Assembly (NCBI RefSeq): GCF_030247185.1
Contig: NC_080571.1
Location: forward strand, 33,344,753-33,408,752
Direction: 5' to 3'
DNA from: Malaya genurostris
Lineage: Eukaryota; Arthropoda; Insecta; Diptera; Culicidae
Length of the DNA stretch: 64,000 bases
Positions 32,960-44,855 of this stretch are shown piece by piece. The notes below the pieces were generated by a model. That model was not told where the DNA came from, made no database searches, and was given only the letters and a program-made list of their open reading frames with translations. The position numbers and the translations under genes were made by a program. Numbering within the stretch: position 1 is the stretch's first letter; each line of letters begins with the position of its first letter.

Positions 32960-34176
32960 CACGGAACGACCGAAATCAGCATTTTCGCGAAAAATTTAGT
33001 TGATTTGCTGATTTTAGTTAGTTATTTTTTGAGACAACTAAAAATATCTTACTTTTGCTGATTTAGATTTTTTATTCTCATTCCCTTAATAATAATAAAA
33101 TATTTGTTGAAATGACTATTTTTTTTAGTTGAATTCACAAATTAAACGTACTGTCATTTCTTAGCTAAGGCACACTTCATATCCAGTGAACTAATTTTTT
33201 AGTTGAATTAAAGAAATATAATGGTGTTTTCAACCAATATGAATGGTTGAATTGGCTTCTGCAATCTGCAGCTATATGGCGCCCTGTCACCGAAACGGTA
33301 ACACCTTAATGACTACTAGCCACTAGATGGCACACTACTGCCGAAAAAAATTCAGACGCGGTTGTCTTTTCTATATTGGCAGGTATAAATACGATGTTGT
33401 GTTGGAGAAAAAGACATAAACGAAACGTAAATATGTTTTTGAATTTTTTTTCTTCTAAATCACTGTTTCTTCATTCTCACTGAAAACTTTGAGCACTCGG
33501 AAAACAAAAACCGAATACAAATAGTACACCGGACGGCGCAGCTCGGAAGGTTTGAAGATACAAAAAAACTTCATCACAATTAGAGTGAAACATTCGAAAT
33601 TCACTTCACTGTTCCGCGTAAAAACATTATTACGCACAATCGCTTCAAGTGCGCAAAAATTCTGAATAAATACGATTTCCACTAACAGTTTACGACATTT
33701 TTACATATCGGTTTAGAAATTTAAATAAAGATATATCGAACACATGCGAAAAACATCAAAACAATGTTCAAGCAGTTTCAATAAGACTGTCCTTTTTAGC
33801 TTTTTAATGGATTGTTTTGCTTTGACACTTCTCATGAGTTTTTGGCTAATAAACTTGTTAATAATACCCATTTCAGTTTTGGTTTTTTGTGCTGTCCTTC
33901 AGTAATGATGGTGATAGATAAATAGAAACAAATTTTCTGATTTTAATAACAAAATTAGTTGTCAATGAGAATTTCGTGTTGGATTGAAATATTGCTGGTT
34001 TGAGTCCAGGATATTCACCAACTAAACACATTCTCTAAAACTAAGAGTTTTTTCAGCAAAGTAAATTCTCAATTTTAACTAATTTTATAGTTATTTTGGA
34101 AATTTTGTTGTTAAAATCAACTAATTCAAAAACAGTAATACGAATTAGGCGCAGAGCTAATTTCGGTCGTTCCGTG
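32960..34176. mobile_element. TA-flanked non-autonomous DNA transposon, 1217 bp
   Basis: Ends CACGGAACGACCGAAATCAG and, inverted at the right, CACGGAACGACCGAAATTAG (19 of 20). TA lies outside both (32958-32959, 34177-34178). Removing it restores the host repeat phrase 'gaatctaagt...'. No transposase frame inside. Tc1/mariner-type target choice. Confidence 0.75.
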
Positions 34177-34207
34177 TAAGTGAGTCAAAATCGGTTTAGT
34201 CATTTCC

Positions 34208-35650
34208 GAGAAAAGTGAATGATACCATATGATCAAAAAAGAACCGATGCAACACGATTTGCTTCGCCGATTCAATGGTTTCTTCAGTAACAGATGTTAT
34301 TGGGTGGCCAGGGATCTCATCATGATCCAAGCTTGTACGACCACCTTTGAAGCGTTTATACCACTCGTATGCCTGTGTTTTTCCTCTACACGATTCACTA
34401 AAGGCCTTTTCTAACATTTTCAACGTTTCGGAACACTTAAATCCATTTGCAACACAAAATTTGATGCACGCACGTTGTTCCAAATTTTCATCCATTATAA
34501 AAATCGCCACACGAAAATTTTTCAACTTCTTTGTATAGACGCCAAACAAAAACTAATCGCACGATATGCGTCAAAATTTGACAGAATGTGTATAAAAGTG
34601 TTGTCAACGTTTAGAGAATAAAAGTTTACCGAATGGACAAGCGCGGGAATTTCAAAATAAAAATTCCGGTTCTTTTTTTATCATATGGTATTATTTTCAC
34701 ATATTTGATGCATATCACCCTGTAATTCCGGAACCGGAAGTCGAATCCAAATAAAATTCAAGAACTTTGTATTAGACCATTAGACGTTTCAATTGAATAT
34801 AAATTTGTTAAACTCGGTAATGCCTTCTCTGAGAAAAATGAATAAAATTATTTACACAGTTTCGGTGCACTATTTTCACTTTTTTGTTGCATATCACCCT
34901 GTAATTCGGATTAAAATGAAAGTCCGTAACTTTGCAAGTAAGGCCCTTCATTTGAATATAATTTGTGAAGTTGGTGGTTCATCCATCTTCGAGAAAAGTG
35001 AGTGACATTATTTTCACATTTTTGGTGCATAACACCCTGTAATTCCGAAAACGAAAGATGGATCCAAACGAAAGAACTTTGTATGAGACTAAAAAACCTT
35101 TCATTTGAATCTAAGTTTGTGAAAATTGATTTAGCCATCTCCGAGAAAAGTGAGTGACGAATTTTTCACATTTTTAATGCATTATTTCCACATTTTTGGT
35201 GCATATCACTCTGTAATTCCGGATCCAAATGAAATTCAGAAACTTTTTATGGGGCCATGAGACTTTTCGTTTGAATCTAAGTTTGTGAAAATCGGTATAG
35301 CCATCTCCGAGAAAAGTAAGTGGCTTTTTTACATTTTTAATGCATTATTTCCTTATTTTTGGTGCATATCACTCTGTAATTTCGGATCCAAATGAAATTC
35401 AGAAACTTTTCATGGGGCCATACGACTTTTCGTTTGAATCTAAGTTTGTGAAAATCGGTATAGCCATCTCCGAGAAAAGTGAGTGGCTTTTTTTTACATT
35501 TTTTATGCATTATTTTCTCATTTTTGGTGCATATCACTCTGTAATTTCGGATCCAAATGAAATTCAGAAACTTTGCATGGGGCCATGAGACCTTTCATTT
35601 GAATCTAAGTTTGTGAAAATCGGTTAAGCCATCTTCGAGAAAAGTGAGTG
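34208..35650. repeat. Tandem array, ~160-bp period, about seven units
   Basis: GAGAAAAGTG or a close variant marks each unit at 34208, 34831, 34991, 35143, 35309, 35472 and 35637, giving spacings of 152-166 bp once the 464-bp mariner insertion in the first interval is removed. Each unit contains 'ggtgcatatcactctgtaat' and 'ctttcatttgaatctaagtt'. The units nearest the (CA)n are the most alike, as expected for recent local expansion. Confidence 0.8.
34225..34688 (-). mobile_element. Mariner-like element, second copy, internally deleted (464 bp)
   Basis: Ends CCATATGATCAAAAAAGAAC, inverted at the right as CCATATGATAAAAAAAGAAC, with TA on both sides (34223-34224, 34689-34690). The minus strand keeps the first ~90 codons of the same transposase as 25222-25851, including the start context AIFIMDENLEQRAC and the helix-turn-helix, ending at ESAKQIVLH in the terminal repeat. 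All catalytic residues are missing. Confidence 0.8.
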
Positions 35651-35660
35651 ACAATATTTG

Positions 35661-36031
<371 letters not shown>

Positions 36032-36214
36032 TATGCTCAGTTTGTCGAGCTGAGTTGAATGATATATGACATTCTGCCCTCCGGGCCTCGTTTCAAAAGT
36101 CAGTTTTTGCAGTAGTACTACTTAGTTGCAACCGCTATTCGCAGGTTCCGTCAAACAAATTGGGCTATATCAGGTTTATGGTTCAGGAAAACTGGGGTTG
36201 AATATATTATTGAA

Positions 36215-36760
36215 ACTTTTGTTCGTACGCTAATTTTGTTTTTCGTTTGAGGAAACTGAAACTGACCCAGGGTAGTTTCATCAAGAGAACGCTTTTCACA
36301 AAACAGTTGGGTTCGCACTTAGCAATGTGGCAGAGTTATCATTTTAAAATCTGTGTTTCAACTTGAAAAATCTGTAAACCATCTTGATGCAATTTTTTAC
36401 ATTTTCGATAATAATCTGTGAAAATCTGTGAAAAATATTTTGAAAGTCTGCCGTTTTTATGAAATATTCATAAAAATCTGTAGAAATCTGTGAATTTTGA
36501 TAAAATCTGTGTTCTGTGACACAGAATCTGTGTGGCCAAATAGATAAAAAATCTGTGGTTTTACAGAAAAATCTGTGAATATGGTAACTCTGCAATGTGG
36601 GTGTTAGCAAACCCGGTATCAGAATCAGGTTTGAAACTTACTCGATTTTCAGGGCATTGACATTGAAACTAGGTTCAAAGCTAGCTTCAAACAAACGGTT
36701 TGAAAGCAGTAAGGGTATAACTGAGTTAGGTTTGGCACCAAGCGAAAACGGCATAATATT
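36215..36760 (+). repeat. Dispersed repeat shared with 57940-58205
   Basis: 'aaactgaaactgacccaggg', 'cttcaaacaaacggtttga' and 'gggttaggtttggca' occur in the same order here and at 57968-58190. This copy is interrupted by the 262-bp hAT-like MITE. Confidence 0.6.
36331..36592. mobile_element. hAT-like MITE, 262 bp
   Basis: Ends CAGAGTTATC and, inverted, CAGAGTTACC. The 8-bp duplication CAATGTGG lies at 36323-36330 and 36593-36600. The body consists largely of AATCTGTGAAAAATCTGTG-like direct repeats. No coding capacity. Confidence 0.8.
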
Positions 36761-38620
36761 AGTACGGTTTTGAAAAGTTTGTGCAATCAAACTGCTTTAA
36801 TGACAGTGGAAAAAATCTCTTTTTAGCGAGCAAAAATTAAAGTAAAGTGCTTGAAAGATGTAAATTTCAAAAATTGATAATAATTAAAACCCTCAAGAAT
36901 CTGCGGGTGCATAAATATCTGCAATGTTAAACTGAAATCTGCAAATTCAGAGATAAATATGGGAACGTCGCATCTCTGATTTTCATATACTGGGTTTATT
37001 AGTATGCGTTTACTGCGGAAAACGGACTGTTAATTTTCTCGCAGGAGTATAATCAAGTATAACATGCGCAATAAGTGAATAGAATTTTTTTATTTCTCAT
37101 GAACTTTTGGAGGAGGAACTATAGATACATTTTATTCACCCTTGGCGAGTAAATATTATTAATTTCCAATTACAGAATTCCCAAAACCCAAGAAGGTGGT
37201 TTCCAGTTTGTGGATATTCTTTCAAATCGCTTTATAATTTGTATTTTCGAGATGGGTTTAACAAGTAAGCTATTGAAAGTAATGTCATGTAAATTTCTAA
37301 CTTAAAGTTAGAAATGAAATGAATTTATGAACTTATGAATAATTTTCTACATTACATTATAATGTTATCGTAATCGGTATTGTCCCCTACATTGCAAAAT
37401 TAACACAATCAATCAACTAGTACGATTATCGATATCTGGAAGAGTGGAAAAAGCACATCAGTTTTATTCGTATTCACGTCATCCAGCTGTGTCTCTGACA
37501 TTACCCAACCACCTTTTTTCATGCGGGAGCATCACATGAAAAAATCACATAAAAATTCTCATAGCTTCAAAAATTCGAATGAAAAACTGCATAACTTTAA
37601 AAATTTAACCATTCGACGTTTAGTGCATTTATAAAACAAAACAAGAGAATCGCGAACTTTTCCAAGTTGGCATTAAACGAAACTTTGAAAATTGACATGA
37701 AAACCCGCATAACTTTTAAAATTAGCAAAAATAAACTATAAAATCACATAAAAAATGACTTGAGTGTATGTGTATGTTACAAGTGTATTGGCTGCTGACT
37801 CAAGATGATGGTAACTAGTTCAAGGCAGCATTTGTTTTGAAGGGGACACCGTGGTTAGTCCGGATACGGGGCTAAACCGGACAGCTTAAATATCTTCTGT
37901 TTGAGTGTGAAGTTTCAAGACAATACCTATATTATTAGCGAGCAGGATTATGTCTCACGTAAGGTTGGAACCAACATACAATCCATTCAAGCAAGATTTC
38001 TTTTATTTTGTGCTCATTAAGTTATCTTAAATTTTGGGGCCCTATCCTACCGATAAATGGGTAAAAACTAATGCATATTTGTCCATAGCATAAAATAGGA
38101 ATTGTAGCTGAAGCTTGAAGCTAAACAACGGTATAGATAACTTGGGTAAAAACTTAGTTGTAATGGGTGATTTTTTTCAATTTACAAAAAGCGTTCGGCT
38201 TAGCTCCAGTCTCCTCTACGAATGCTGTTATGACTATAAACAGGCTTCAGGTATCAGATAAAAACTCTGAAGTGATTACCACGAAATAATGCTTCTTGAT
38301 GAGCTCAGATTCTTTTCCATTTCAGAGGTTGTCATAAAAGCATTGATAGCGGAAAGGAAGATTATCGATCGGATGTAATAAAAACCATCTTTCCAAGCAC
38401 AAATACTTCTTGCATCACAAAGGTTACTAGAAAAAAGCTTATATAGAGAAAAGAGAGAACATCTTAATCAGTTACTTCTAAAATTGGTATGATTGATCAG
38501 TATATCAGATGGTTTGATAAGAACTCTTCTTGGCAAAGGAGTGTAGTTAGCTGCTTAGTGGAGATTGAAGAATAATCGGAAATAAAACTTAATGCGTGCG
38601 CAGTCTGAGCATGTACGGAG
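36761..38620. other. No gene seen
   Basis: AT-rich. Contains the partial short repeat at 37485-37520 noted for 21536-21595. No coding evidence. Confidence 0.45.
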
Positions 38621-39269
38621 CAGAGCTTAAAATTATCACATAATTTCAACGAAAGAATACAATCCAACAGCTTCGCCTTCGTCATTTTTATGGGTCATTC
38701 ATAAATGAACACACTCAAAGCAAAAACGAAGAGAGAGGAAATATTTCCATCTTTTACTTCAACAAAATAGAGTATCAATACAAACGTCACTCGCTTTTCT
38801 ACGACAAGGTGAAACAAAAATATCATTTGCATGGAAATTTACTCGAATTTCAATTCTCATTCTTTCTTCAATATATCAAAAATCTATGAATTTTGACCAC
38901 ACAGAGAGTCTAATATATGATAAATCAAATTTATCACATTATACAAACTCTTTGGAAATCAAAACTACGAGTATCAACAGATAAAAACTGTTGTGTGTCG
39001 TTTTCTATTCGTTTTCTATCATTATCGATTCTAGAGGCTTCGGTTGAATATCGATACTACACAGTATCGTATACAATATGTTTACAATTTTTACTGAACA
39101 TCAAACAAGCTAAACGGAAGAAAGATCACAAATTTGAAACTGCTACGTTTTTGATGACGACTGGACATGAATCTCAGTCTCAAAATTTGAAAGCAGTGCT
39201 GAAAGTGGCATTTAGTTTTCGTTATTTTCGTCTATTTTCAGTAAATGAAAATGACTTTTATTAGGTCTG
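38621..39269 (+). mobile_element. hAT-like MITE, 643-bp family, copy 2
   Basis: Starts CAGAGCTTAAAATTATCAC and ends GAAAATGACTTTTATTAGG then TCTG. Collinear with 19296-19938 along its length but diverged. No matching 8-bp duplication could be found. An open frame at 38917-39264 is inside the repeat and is not considered a gene. Confidence 0.6.
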
Positions 39270-39744
39270 GAGAATTATTCAATCGGATGAGCTTCTAAGT
39301 TGTGTTTCACCACATTCCGAGTATGTATTTCAATTAGCAGGACTATTTCCAGATTTCTTTCTTCCAGTCGTGCTTTACGAAACATACCTGAACAACGTCG
39401 GGTGATTTAGCTAATTATTTATATTTTGATTAGAGCCTGTGTCTTGTATGGAAAATGGTATATTAGACTTACGACACGACAAGTCAGAATGTCTTCAATC
39501 TTTAAAAGTTAGGACAAGCCAGAATGTGTTCAATCGAAAGTTGGGTGATCTTTCACACTTCGATTGAAGACATTCTTTCGCATTCGGCTCGTCGGTGCTT
39601 AAGGCAGTTCAAATTGAACTGCCATCTCGCGCCTATCTCGCGAACATTTAAAAAAATTTTCGCACGCAAATACAAATTCAAGCGGTGCTATAATGTTTGT
39701 TATGTATATCACGTTGCCAGATCTACGATTTGATTCCGGATTAG
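39270..39744. other. No gene seen
   Basis: Contains GAATGTCTTCAATC/GAATGTGTTCAATCG repeats and their inverse around 39487-39575. No coding evidence. Confidence 0.4.
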
Positions 39745-39960
39745 AGTGATTGATCCATTGTTCATTCATTGTCACATATCAACGCAAAAATATGATTTAT
39801 TGCTTGTAAACATGGCTCACCACTGTTCCGACTCATCAACACGTTTTGTTTTTGATCGACTGTGAGTAAACTCAGTATCCACTTTGGAAAGAGCTTTTTC
39901 TTGGTCAAATGTTCGTGTATAATTGTAAACACACTGCCTTTTTAATCGGATACTTTTACG
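39745..39960 (-). pseudogene. Mariner-like transposase fragment
   Basis: Shares 'cattgtcacatatcaacgc', 'actcatcaacacgtt' and 'cagtgagtaaac' style segments in order with the mariner pseudogene at 59746-60722 (its 60296-60500 part), diverged and shorter. Only the region before the first catalytic Asp is left. Confidence 0.55.
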
Positions 39961-40011
39961 GCCTCAGCCCAAGTAGCACCTGTAACTTAGTAAAAAAAAG
40001 TACAGGTGTGT

Positions 40012-40130
40012 AATGTCAGAGACATAACTGGATGTCGCTAATACGAATAAAATGGACACTCTTTCTTTATACTTCCAAATATCAATTAATTGATCGATTG
40101 TGTGAATTGTGTAAGTTTTGCCCTTTTACA
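40012..40130 (-). repeat. Inverted copy of the short repeat at 21536
   Basis: TGTCAGAGACATAACTGGATGTCG reads inversely against 21545-21568 and the similarity continues to the CAATTAATTGATCGATTG block. Confidence 0.5.
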
Positions 40131-40469
40131 CTACTAGAATTTGAAACGATACACCTAAACTACAGTATAGATTAGTTACATTAAACATTCTAGCAAACAA
40201 ATATTACGAAATAACCAGTATAGTTCTTTATGATAAAATATTGGTGGTGATATGTGTTCTGTTGGAGTCTTCTGGTTCTTCCGTTTGCGGTAACAAGCTT
40301 TGTATTTCGCTTGGAGATTCCTCGATCGCACTATAATATAATGAATGGCTTCTGAGTCGGTGCTATGCATTTTAAATGGCGAATCAGCAGGAAGTTCTAC
40401 AAACTGCAAATGGGCCGTATAGAGTACAGTGAAGTAAAATTTCGCATAACTCTTTGGGAGTATTATTAT

Positions 40470-40774
40470 GGTTCTAAAAAGAACCGATTTGAAGAATGCT
40501 GGAATTAGAAACTGGACCTGAGCTCAAGAACTAAATTCAGAACAGACTCAGAATTCAGTTGGAAGGTGCAATCTCCGTCGCTGCTGGTTGATGAGATCGC
40601 TCCCTCGACGACCGGAAAGCGGATGAGAGTTGCGACCTGAGCGTTTGAGGTTTTAACCACGCAGAAAGTGCACTCTCCGTCGCTGCTGGTTGATTAAATC
40701 ATTCCCACGACGTCTAATTCCATTCAACGCATAAGAAGAAATGATCGATTTTCGACCACAGTTCCCCTTTTATA
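40470..40774 (-). promoter_or_regulatory. Minus-strand TATA/initiator/DPE core promoter and downstream stem-loop
   Basis: On the minus strand TATAAAAG starts at 40774, the initiator TCATTT places +1 at 40742 (TATA at -32), and AGACG at +28 to +32 (40715-40711) fits the DPE consensus. Downstream, TCAACCAGCAGCGACGGAGA occurs twice, 102 bp apart. At 40485-40470 GGTTCTTTTTAGAACC forms a 6-bp stem with a 4-nt loop, similar in shape to a histone mRNA 3' stem-loop though the loop is TTTT. No histone coding sequence could be read. It could be a deleted gene or part of a repeat. Confidence 0.35.
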
Positions 40775-40800
40775 CGCATTTAGATGAGAATATGTGCCTG

Positions 40801-42660
40801 ACTACCTCAAATCGTCGTCCTTGCGCGAAAAAGCCAAGCAAATGTAAAGAGTTTTCCGCGTTGTTTTCAAAGTTTTAGAAAACTTAATTTTTTAGTGGTT
40901 TGTGGTTATTTCGCAATGTTCAAAATATTATCCTAAATTCCTGATCATATTTTCGATGAAATGGTGAAAGAATTATGTTGCTGCCGTTATTACAAGTCGA
41001 GACATTCATGATTAAGTTCTGCCCATTCTTCCATATGGCTAATTTTGAAAAGGCACCCCATAGTAAAGTAAGTCGTATTCACGACAAAAAATAAATCCTA
41101 TGCTGCATAATGGTCGCATGGTTGATACAACGAAACAAGTCGTATTATGATGGTGACAATATAGTCAAAATAATGTTACGAATGCACATCTCATCATACT
41201 AAGTTACAATGAGTTCCGACGTAACTTTTCGGTGATCTAACTCTTACGACGGTTTGGCATTTACTGTTTTTGGTCGCCAACTGGTCACCGCAACAAAGTG
41301 TGACATTGAAAAGATAACACACTACATGACAAAGTCAAGTAACGATTTCATATTGGTTACCGTATTCATTGTGATGCAACAAAAAAATACAAATACAGTG
41401 TCGGTTGAAGGCTTCCATACATTTTCAAGGCCAATAATATTAAATCAATAAGTGGAATAAGTAAAAAATTGCTTTAATTTGAAGCAATTTGGTATAAATA
41501 ATTCTGCGCTTATACACATTTTTTTGCTGGCATATGCTCGAAGCAACAAACGAGTTTCGAAGTAAATTCTTTCTACCAGAGAGAAAATTTGTACGCTTTG
41601 TCATGGCAGCAGTGTATGCTTGGAAAAATTTATGCAAATGGTTACCATTATGGCCAGTGAATGAAATGTTCATAATATTAAAAAAAACGAATTTTTATTT
41701 ATTGCGTTTGATTTACTTTGTTAACTTTGGTATTTGAGAAACTAATATTAATCACAAAAAAATTCTATCTGAACACATTTCAACTTTTTAGCTCTAAATT
41801 TCATACAACGGGAATAAAAATATGAATATCATTTTGAATGTCGATATTTTAAAACACAAAAAATTGAAGGCGCGCACGTTTTCAATAAGTACAATGATCA
41901 ACTTCACCATAAATATTGAATAGCACGAAGATTTTGAGTAGATATAGTGAGTTTAAACAAGATTGAATTCTATATTTTTATTCTGATCAACGGATACCAT
42001 AAATGTTGAATGGGAAAAACATCAACAAATTGGAACTTGACACAAACTTATATTTTCTGTTTCGTTGTGACCTCGTGTGCGCGCTGGATCAAATCAAATA
42101 TTCGTTACTAAGAACTTGTTTGATAAGTGGCACAAGCTTTTCAGGTTACATAGCAGTTCTAATACACGTTGCAATGTCTTCAACTTGTTCCATGCATTTG
42201 TTTCATATAAGTTACTGTCATGGAAGTGTAATAACATGTGCTACTTGGGAGTTATCTCACCAAACAAACCAATAACAAATGGTTATTTTCGATTTATGGT
42301 CAATATTTTTCATCAATAATCAATATCAAATTAACACACGAAATTGTTTTGAATCTATTGTATTGAAAATTACAAAATTATCTTAATTTAATTACCGGAT
42401 TACCGCACTTATCAAAAGATAATCTTAACTAAAAAAGACTCGTTCCATTGCTCTATCGATAACAGACAATGGTAAAGCATAAATCATAATAATTTTATAA
42501 GTAATGGTTTTTCGCTTTTCTAAATTCCCTCAATAATATCACATCTGTTTTTATTATTACAATATCGGCATGTGCTTCAAACGTGTTATTCGAAAAATAT
42601 CTAACTTTCCATTGATAGCTACATGTATTTATTTTAGATCTACGATAATGAAATCACAAG
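40801..42660. other. No gene seen
   Basis: AT-rich. Holds the inverted copy (41045-41092) of the repeat end at 20427. Short frames on both strands at 41.4-42.3 kb overlap each other and have no family features. Confidence 0.45.
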
Positions 42661-42664
42661 TGGT

Positions 42665-42892
42665 GGCACGTGCTATGAGTTCGAAATGTACGTTGAATTT
42701 TAAGTTTCAGTAGTTGTCCTTGGCAACTGTTCATGGATGAATATTCGTCAAGGAAGTTTTGTGAGGATCAGTTAAGTTGTGAGTCACTCGATCCACAAAA
42801 CTTCCTTGACGAATATTCATCCATGAACAGTTGTCAAGGTTAACTACTGAAACTTAGGATTCAACGTACATTTCGAACTCATGGCACGTGCC
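42665..42892. repeat. Long hairpin (fold-back), ~105-bp arms
   Basis: 42665-42769 and 42789-42892 are inverted copies differing at roughly ten positions, with a 19-nt loop. The arms include GGATGAATATTCGTCAAGGA and GAGTTCGAAATGTACGTTGA. Outer ends are GGCACGTG. No coding frame. It may be a fold-back transposon or the template of a hairpin RNA. Confidence 0.8.
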
Positions 42893-44160
42893 GCCATTCG
42901 TAAGGTGCCTGCCAAAACAGCCGAGCGAAGTTCAGTGACTTTTCCGCGGACGTAAACTTAGTATAGTATTTTATTTTTATCAATTACTTTTCATTGGTTT
43001 TCTACGTCCAAACGCTGTCTCAACCAACCGATCGAAACCACTGGCCGAAGTAGAATGTTTGTAAACGTGTGGTCCGCCCATAGCTCTTCATGGATGCACA
43101 TTTAGGTAATGTTAGGGGCATGTCCGATGGAAGCCACCGTTCAGGTCTTACCCGCCGACCTGATGTATGCCTCACTAGGTCAGTTGGCCTTGTACAATCT
43201 CGCTTTGATACATACATCAGCTCCAAAAGAAGAGCGATATATTATTTCTGTTAAGCACTTAAACCATACAATAACACAAACACCATGTGATGATAGATTG
43301 AATGCATAAACATAACACATTTGATTTTTTTCGCGGCATGAAAAGTAATTTATATTTTTAGCAGTTTTTTCGAGTGACCTAATCTCTCTCAAAGCTGTGA
43401 CAATTATCACAGTATGTGAAAACTACTTAACGCATTGAAAACTCTAAATAGCTATTATTTAATTAGGAGTACAAGTATGACATCGATGGAGCAGCTAGAT
43501 TTAGAAATATCCATAGTTGAGGGTTCAACGTCTTACTACCGTACTAACATTTTTATTTATTTCAATTTTGATCTTATCCAAAATTGTACCTTGAACGAGT
43601 AACGGAAGACTCGTAGAGTTGCATTCCGGGACTTGTTATCCACGCTTGTACGCGGCTGGAAGATTTTTCCCAGACGACGGACTGTCTGCCAGAAAATTTG
43701 GCCGGCATTTTGTTAGAAATCCAGCAAGATTCTGGCAATAATGCAACAACCATTTCCGGCAGAGAATTTCGCCAAGCGGCTACCATTTTTAGTGCCTTTG
43801 GTTTCATTTTTTCCATGAGATGTATATATGAAAGGAAATAATTTATTGCCCTTTATAATGAAGAGAAGTGTATATGAAAGGCCATAAGTTATTGCCCTTC
43901 ATATATATATATTTATTATAGAAAGTGTAATTGCTAATAACATTGCTTTCTCACCACCAAACATACCCGTGTTTCAATATCGTCTCAAAATTCGGTACAT
44001 ACAGGATTGATCAATATGAAATTAATTCGTACGAAAAAAAGAAGTGCGAAATTAGCAAAACACGTACGATGAGAGAATGACGCAATTTCACGTGGGTAAT
44101 TTAGACAGCAGTCGGAATACAGTCAGGCTTCTCCCGGTTGCCAGAATTCCTCACGAGCGG
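42893..44160. other. No recognised gene
   Basis: 43010-43240 is slightly GC-richer with open frames on both strands (for example a minus frame with TDLVRHTSGRRVRPERWLP), possibly decayed coding DNA, family unknown. 43840-43905 repeats ATGAAAGG...TTATTGCCCTT twice. Confidence 0.3.
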
Positions 44161-44167
44161 GTCATAT

Positions 44168-44246
44168 TTACCAGAAGTAGCTTAGTTGATTTGATATAGC
44201 ATCACCACTGTTAGGAGAAGGTTGCGGGTTCGAGTGATGCCGTTGG
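44168..44246 (+). repeat. tRNA-like segment with A and B boxes (pseudo-tRNA or SINE head)
   Basis: TAGCTTAGTTGA (44178-44189) matches the pol III A box and GGTTCGAGTGA (44227-44237) matches the B box, about 37 bp apart as in a tRNA. CACTGTTAGG lies at the anticodon position, but the anticodon stem pairs poorly and no proper acceptor stem is formed. It is therefore not a working tRNA. Confidence 0.4.
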
Positions 44247-44690
44247 CAATTCTTTTTCGCACGTTTTTTCGCAATTTCATTCATCTGTTTTTCATAACTG
44301 TTTCTCGTTTTTATATATTTTTTCTCAATAATGGAAGGGACTGTCCATAAACTACGTAGGCTAAAATTAGGTACATTAATTTAAACTGATGAACTCATAA
44401 TTTCGACAACTTGTGTTAAGAAAGGAGACCTAGTTTCGCATTATTAAATCTTTATTATGTTTAGAGAATTCTAAAACCGTACCATCCGTTTTCAGGTCAT
44501 GATAATCTCACTATCTTGAAACGTTACCATGAATTTTAGGTTAATTAAGATATCCGAAATCAGTCGGTGTTGAACAGTCGTTCGCACCGCACGCGTATAG
44601 CTCTTGGCTCCTGGAATTTTTTTCTGGCTACCTAGAGTTTCATTGATTCAAGGCTTCAGTCTTTTTCAAGGCTACCTGAATCACTAACTA

Positions 44691-44762
44691 AGTGACTAAG
44701 TGATACAAAGAGTGATATTAGAGTGACTAAGTGATACAAAGAGTGATATTAGAGTGACTAAG
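44691..44762 (+). repeat. 31-bp tandem repeat in the 5' UTR
   Basis: AGTGACTAAGTGATACAAAG plus eleven more bases occurs at 44691 and 44722 with a partial third start at 44753. Confidence 0.85.
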
Positions 44763-44855
44763 AAATTAATCAGCCTTTTCTAAGGCTAGCTAGGAGTCTA
44801 ATCGAAGACTAATTTAGCCTAGTTAATTTAATTTAAAATTTCATTAATTTCAAAA

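Noticed and set aside
34831..35650. Regular ~160-bp repeats considered as a CRISPR-like array
   Set aside because: Units are contiguous and whole-unit related, without short repeat plus unique spacers, and the genome is eukaryotic.
38917..39264. 115-codon frame
   Set aside because: Lies entirely in the hAT-like MITE; the equivalent frame is not open in copy 1.
40470..40774. Calling this a histone gene
   Set aside because: No histone reading frame could be found between the promoter-like motifs and the stem-loop; kept only as a finding.
44168..44246. Functional tRNA gene
   Set aside because: No acceptor stem and a mispaired anticodon stem; only the A and B boxes are recognisable.
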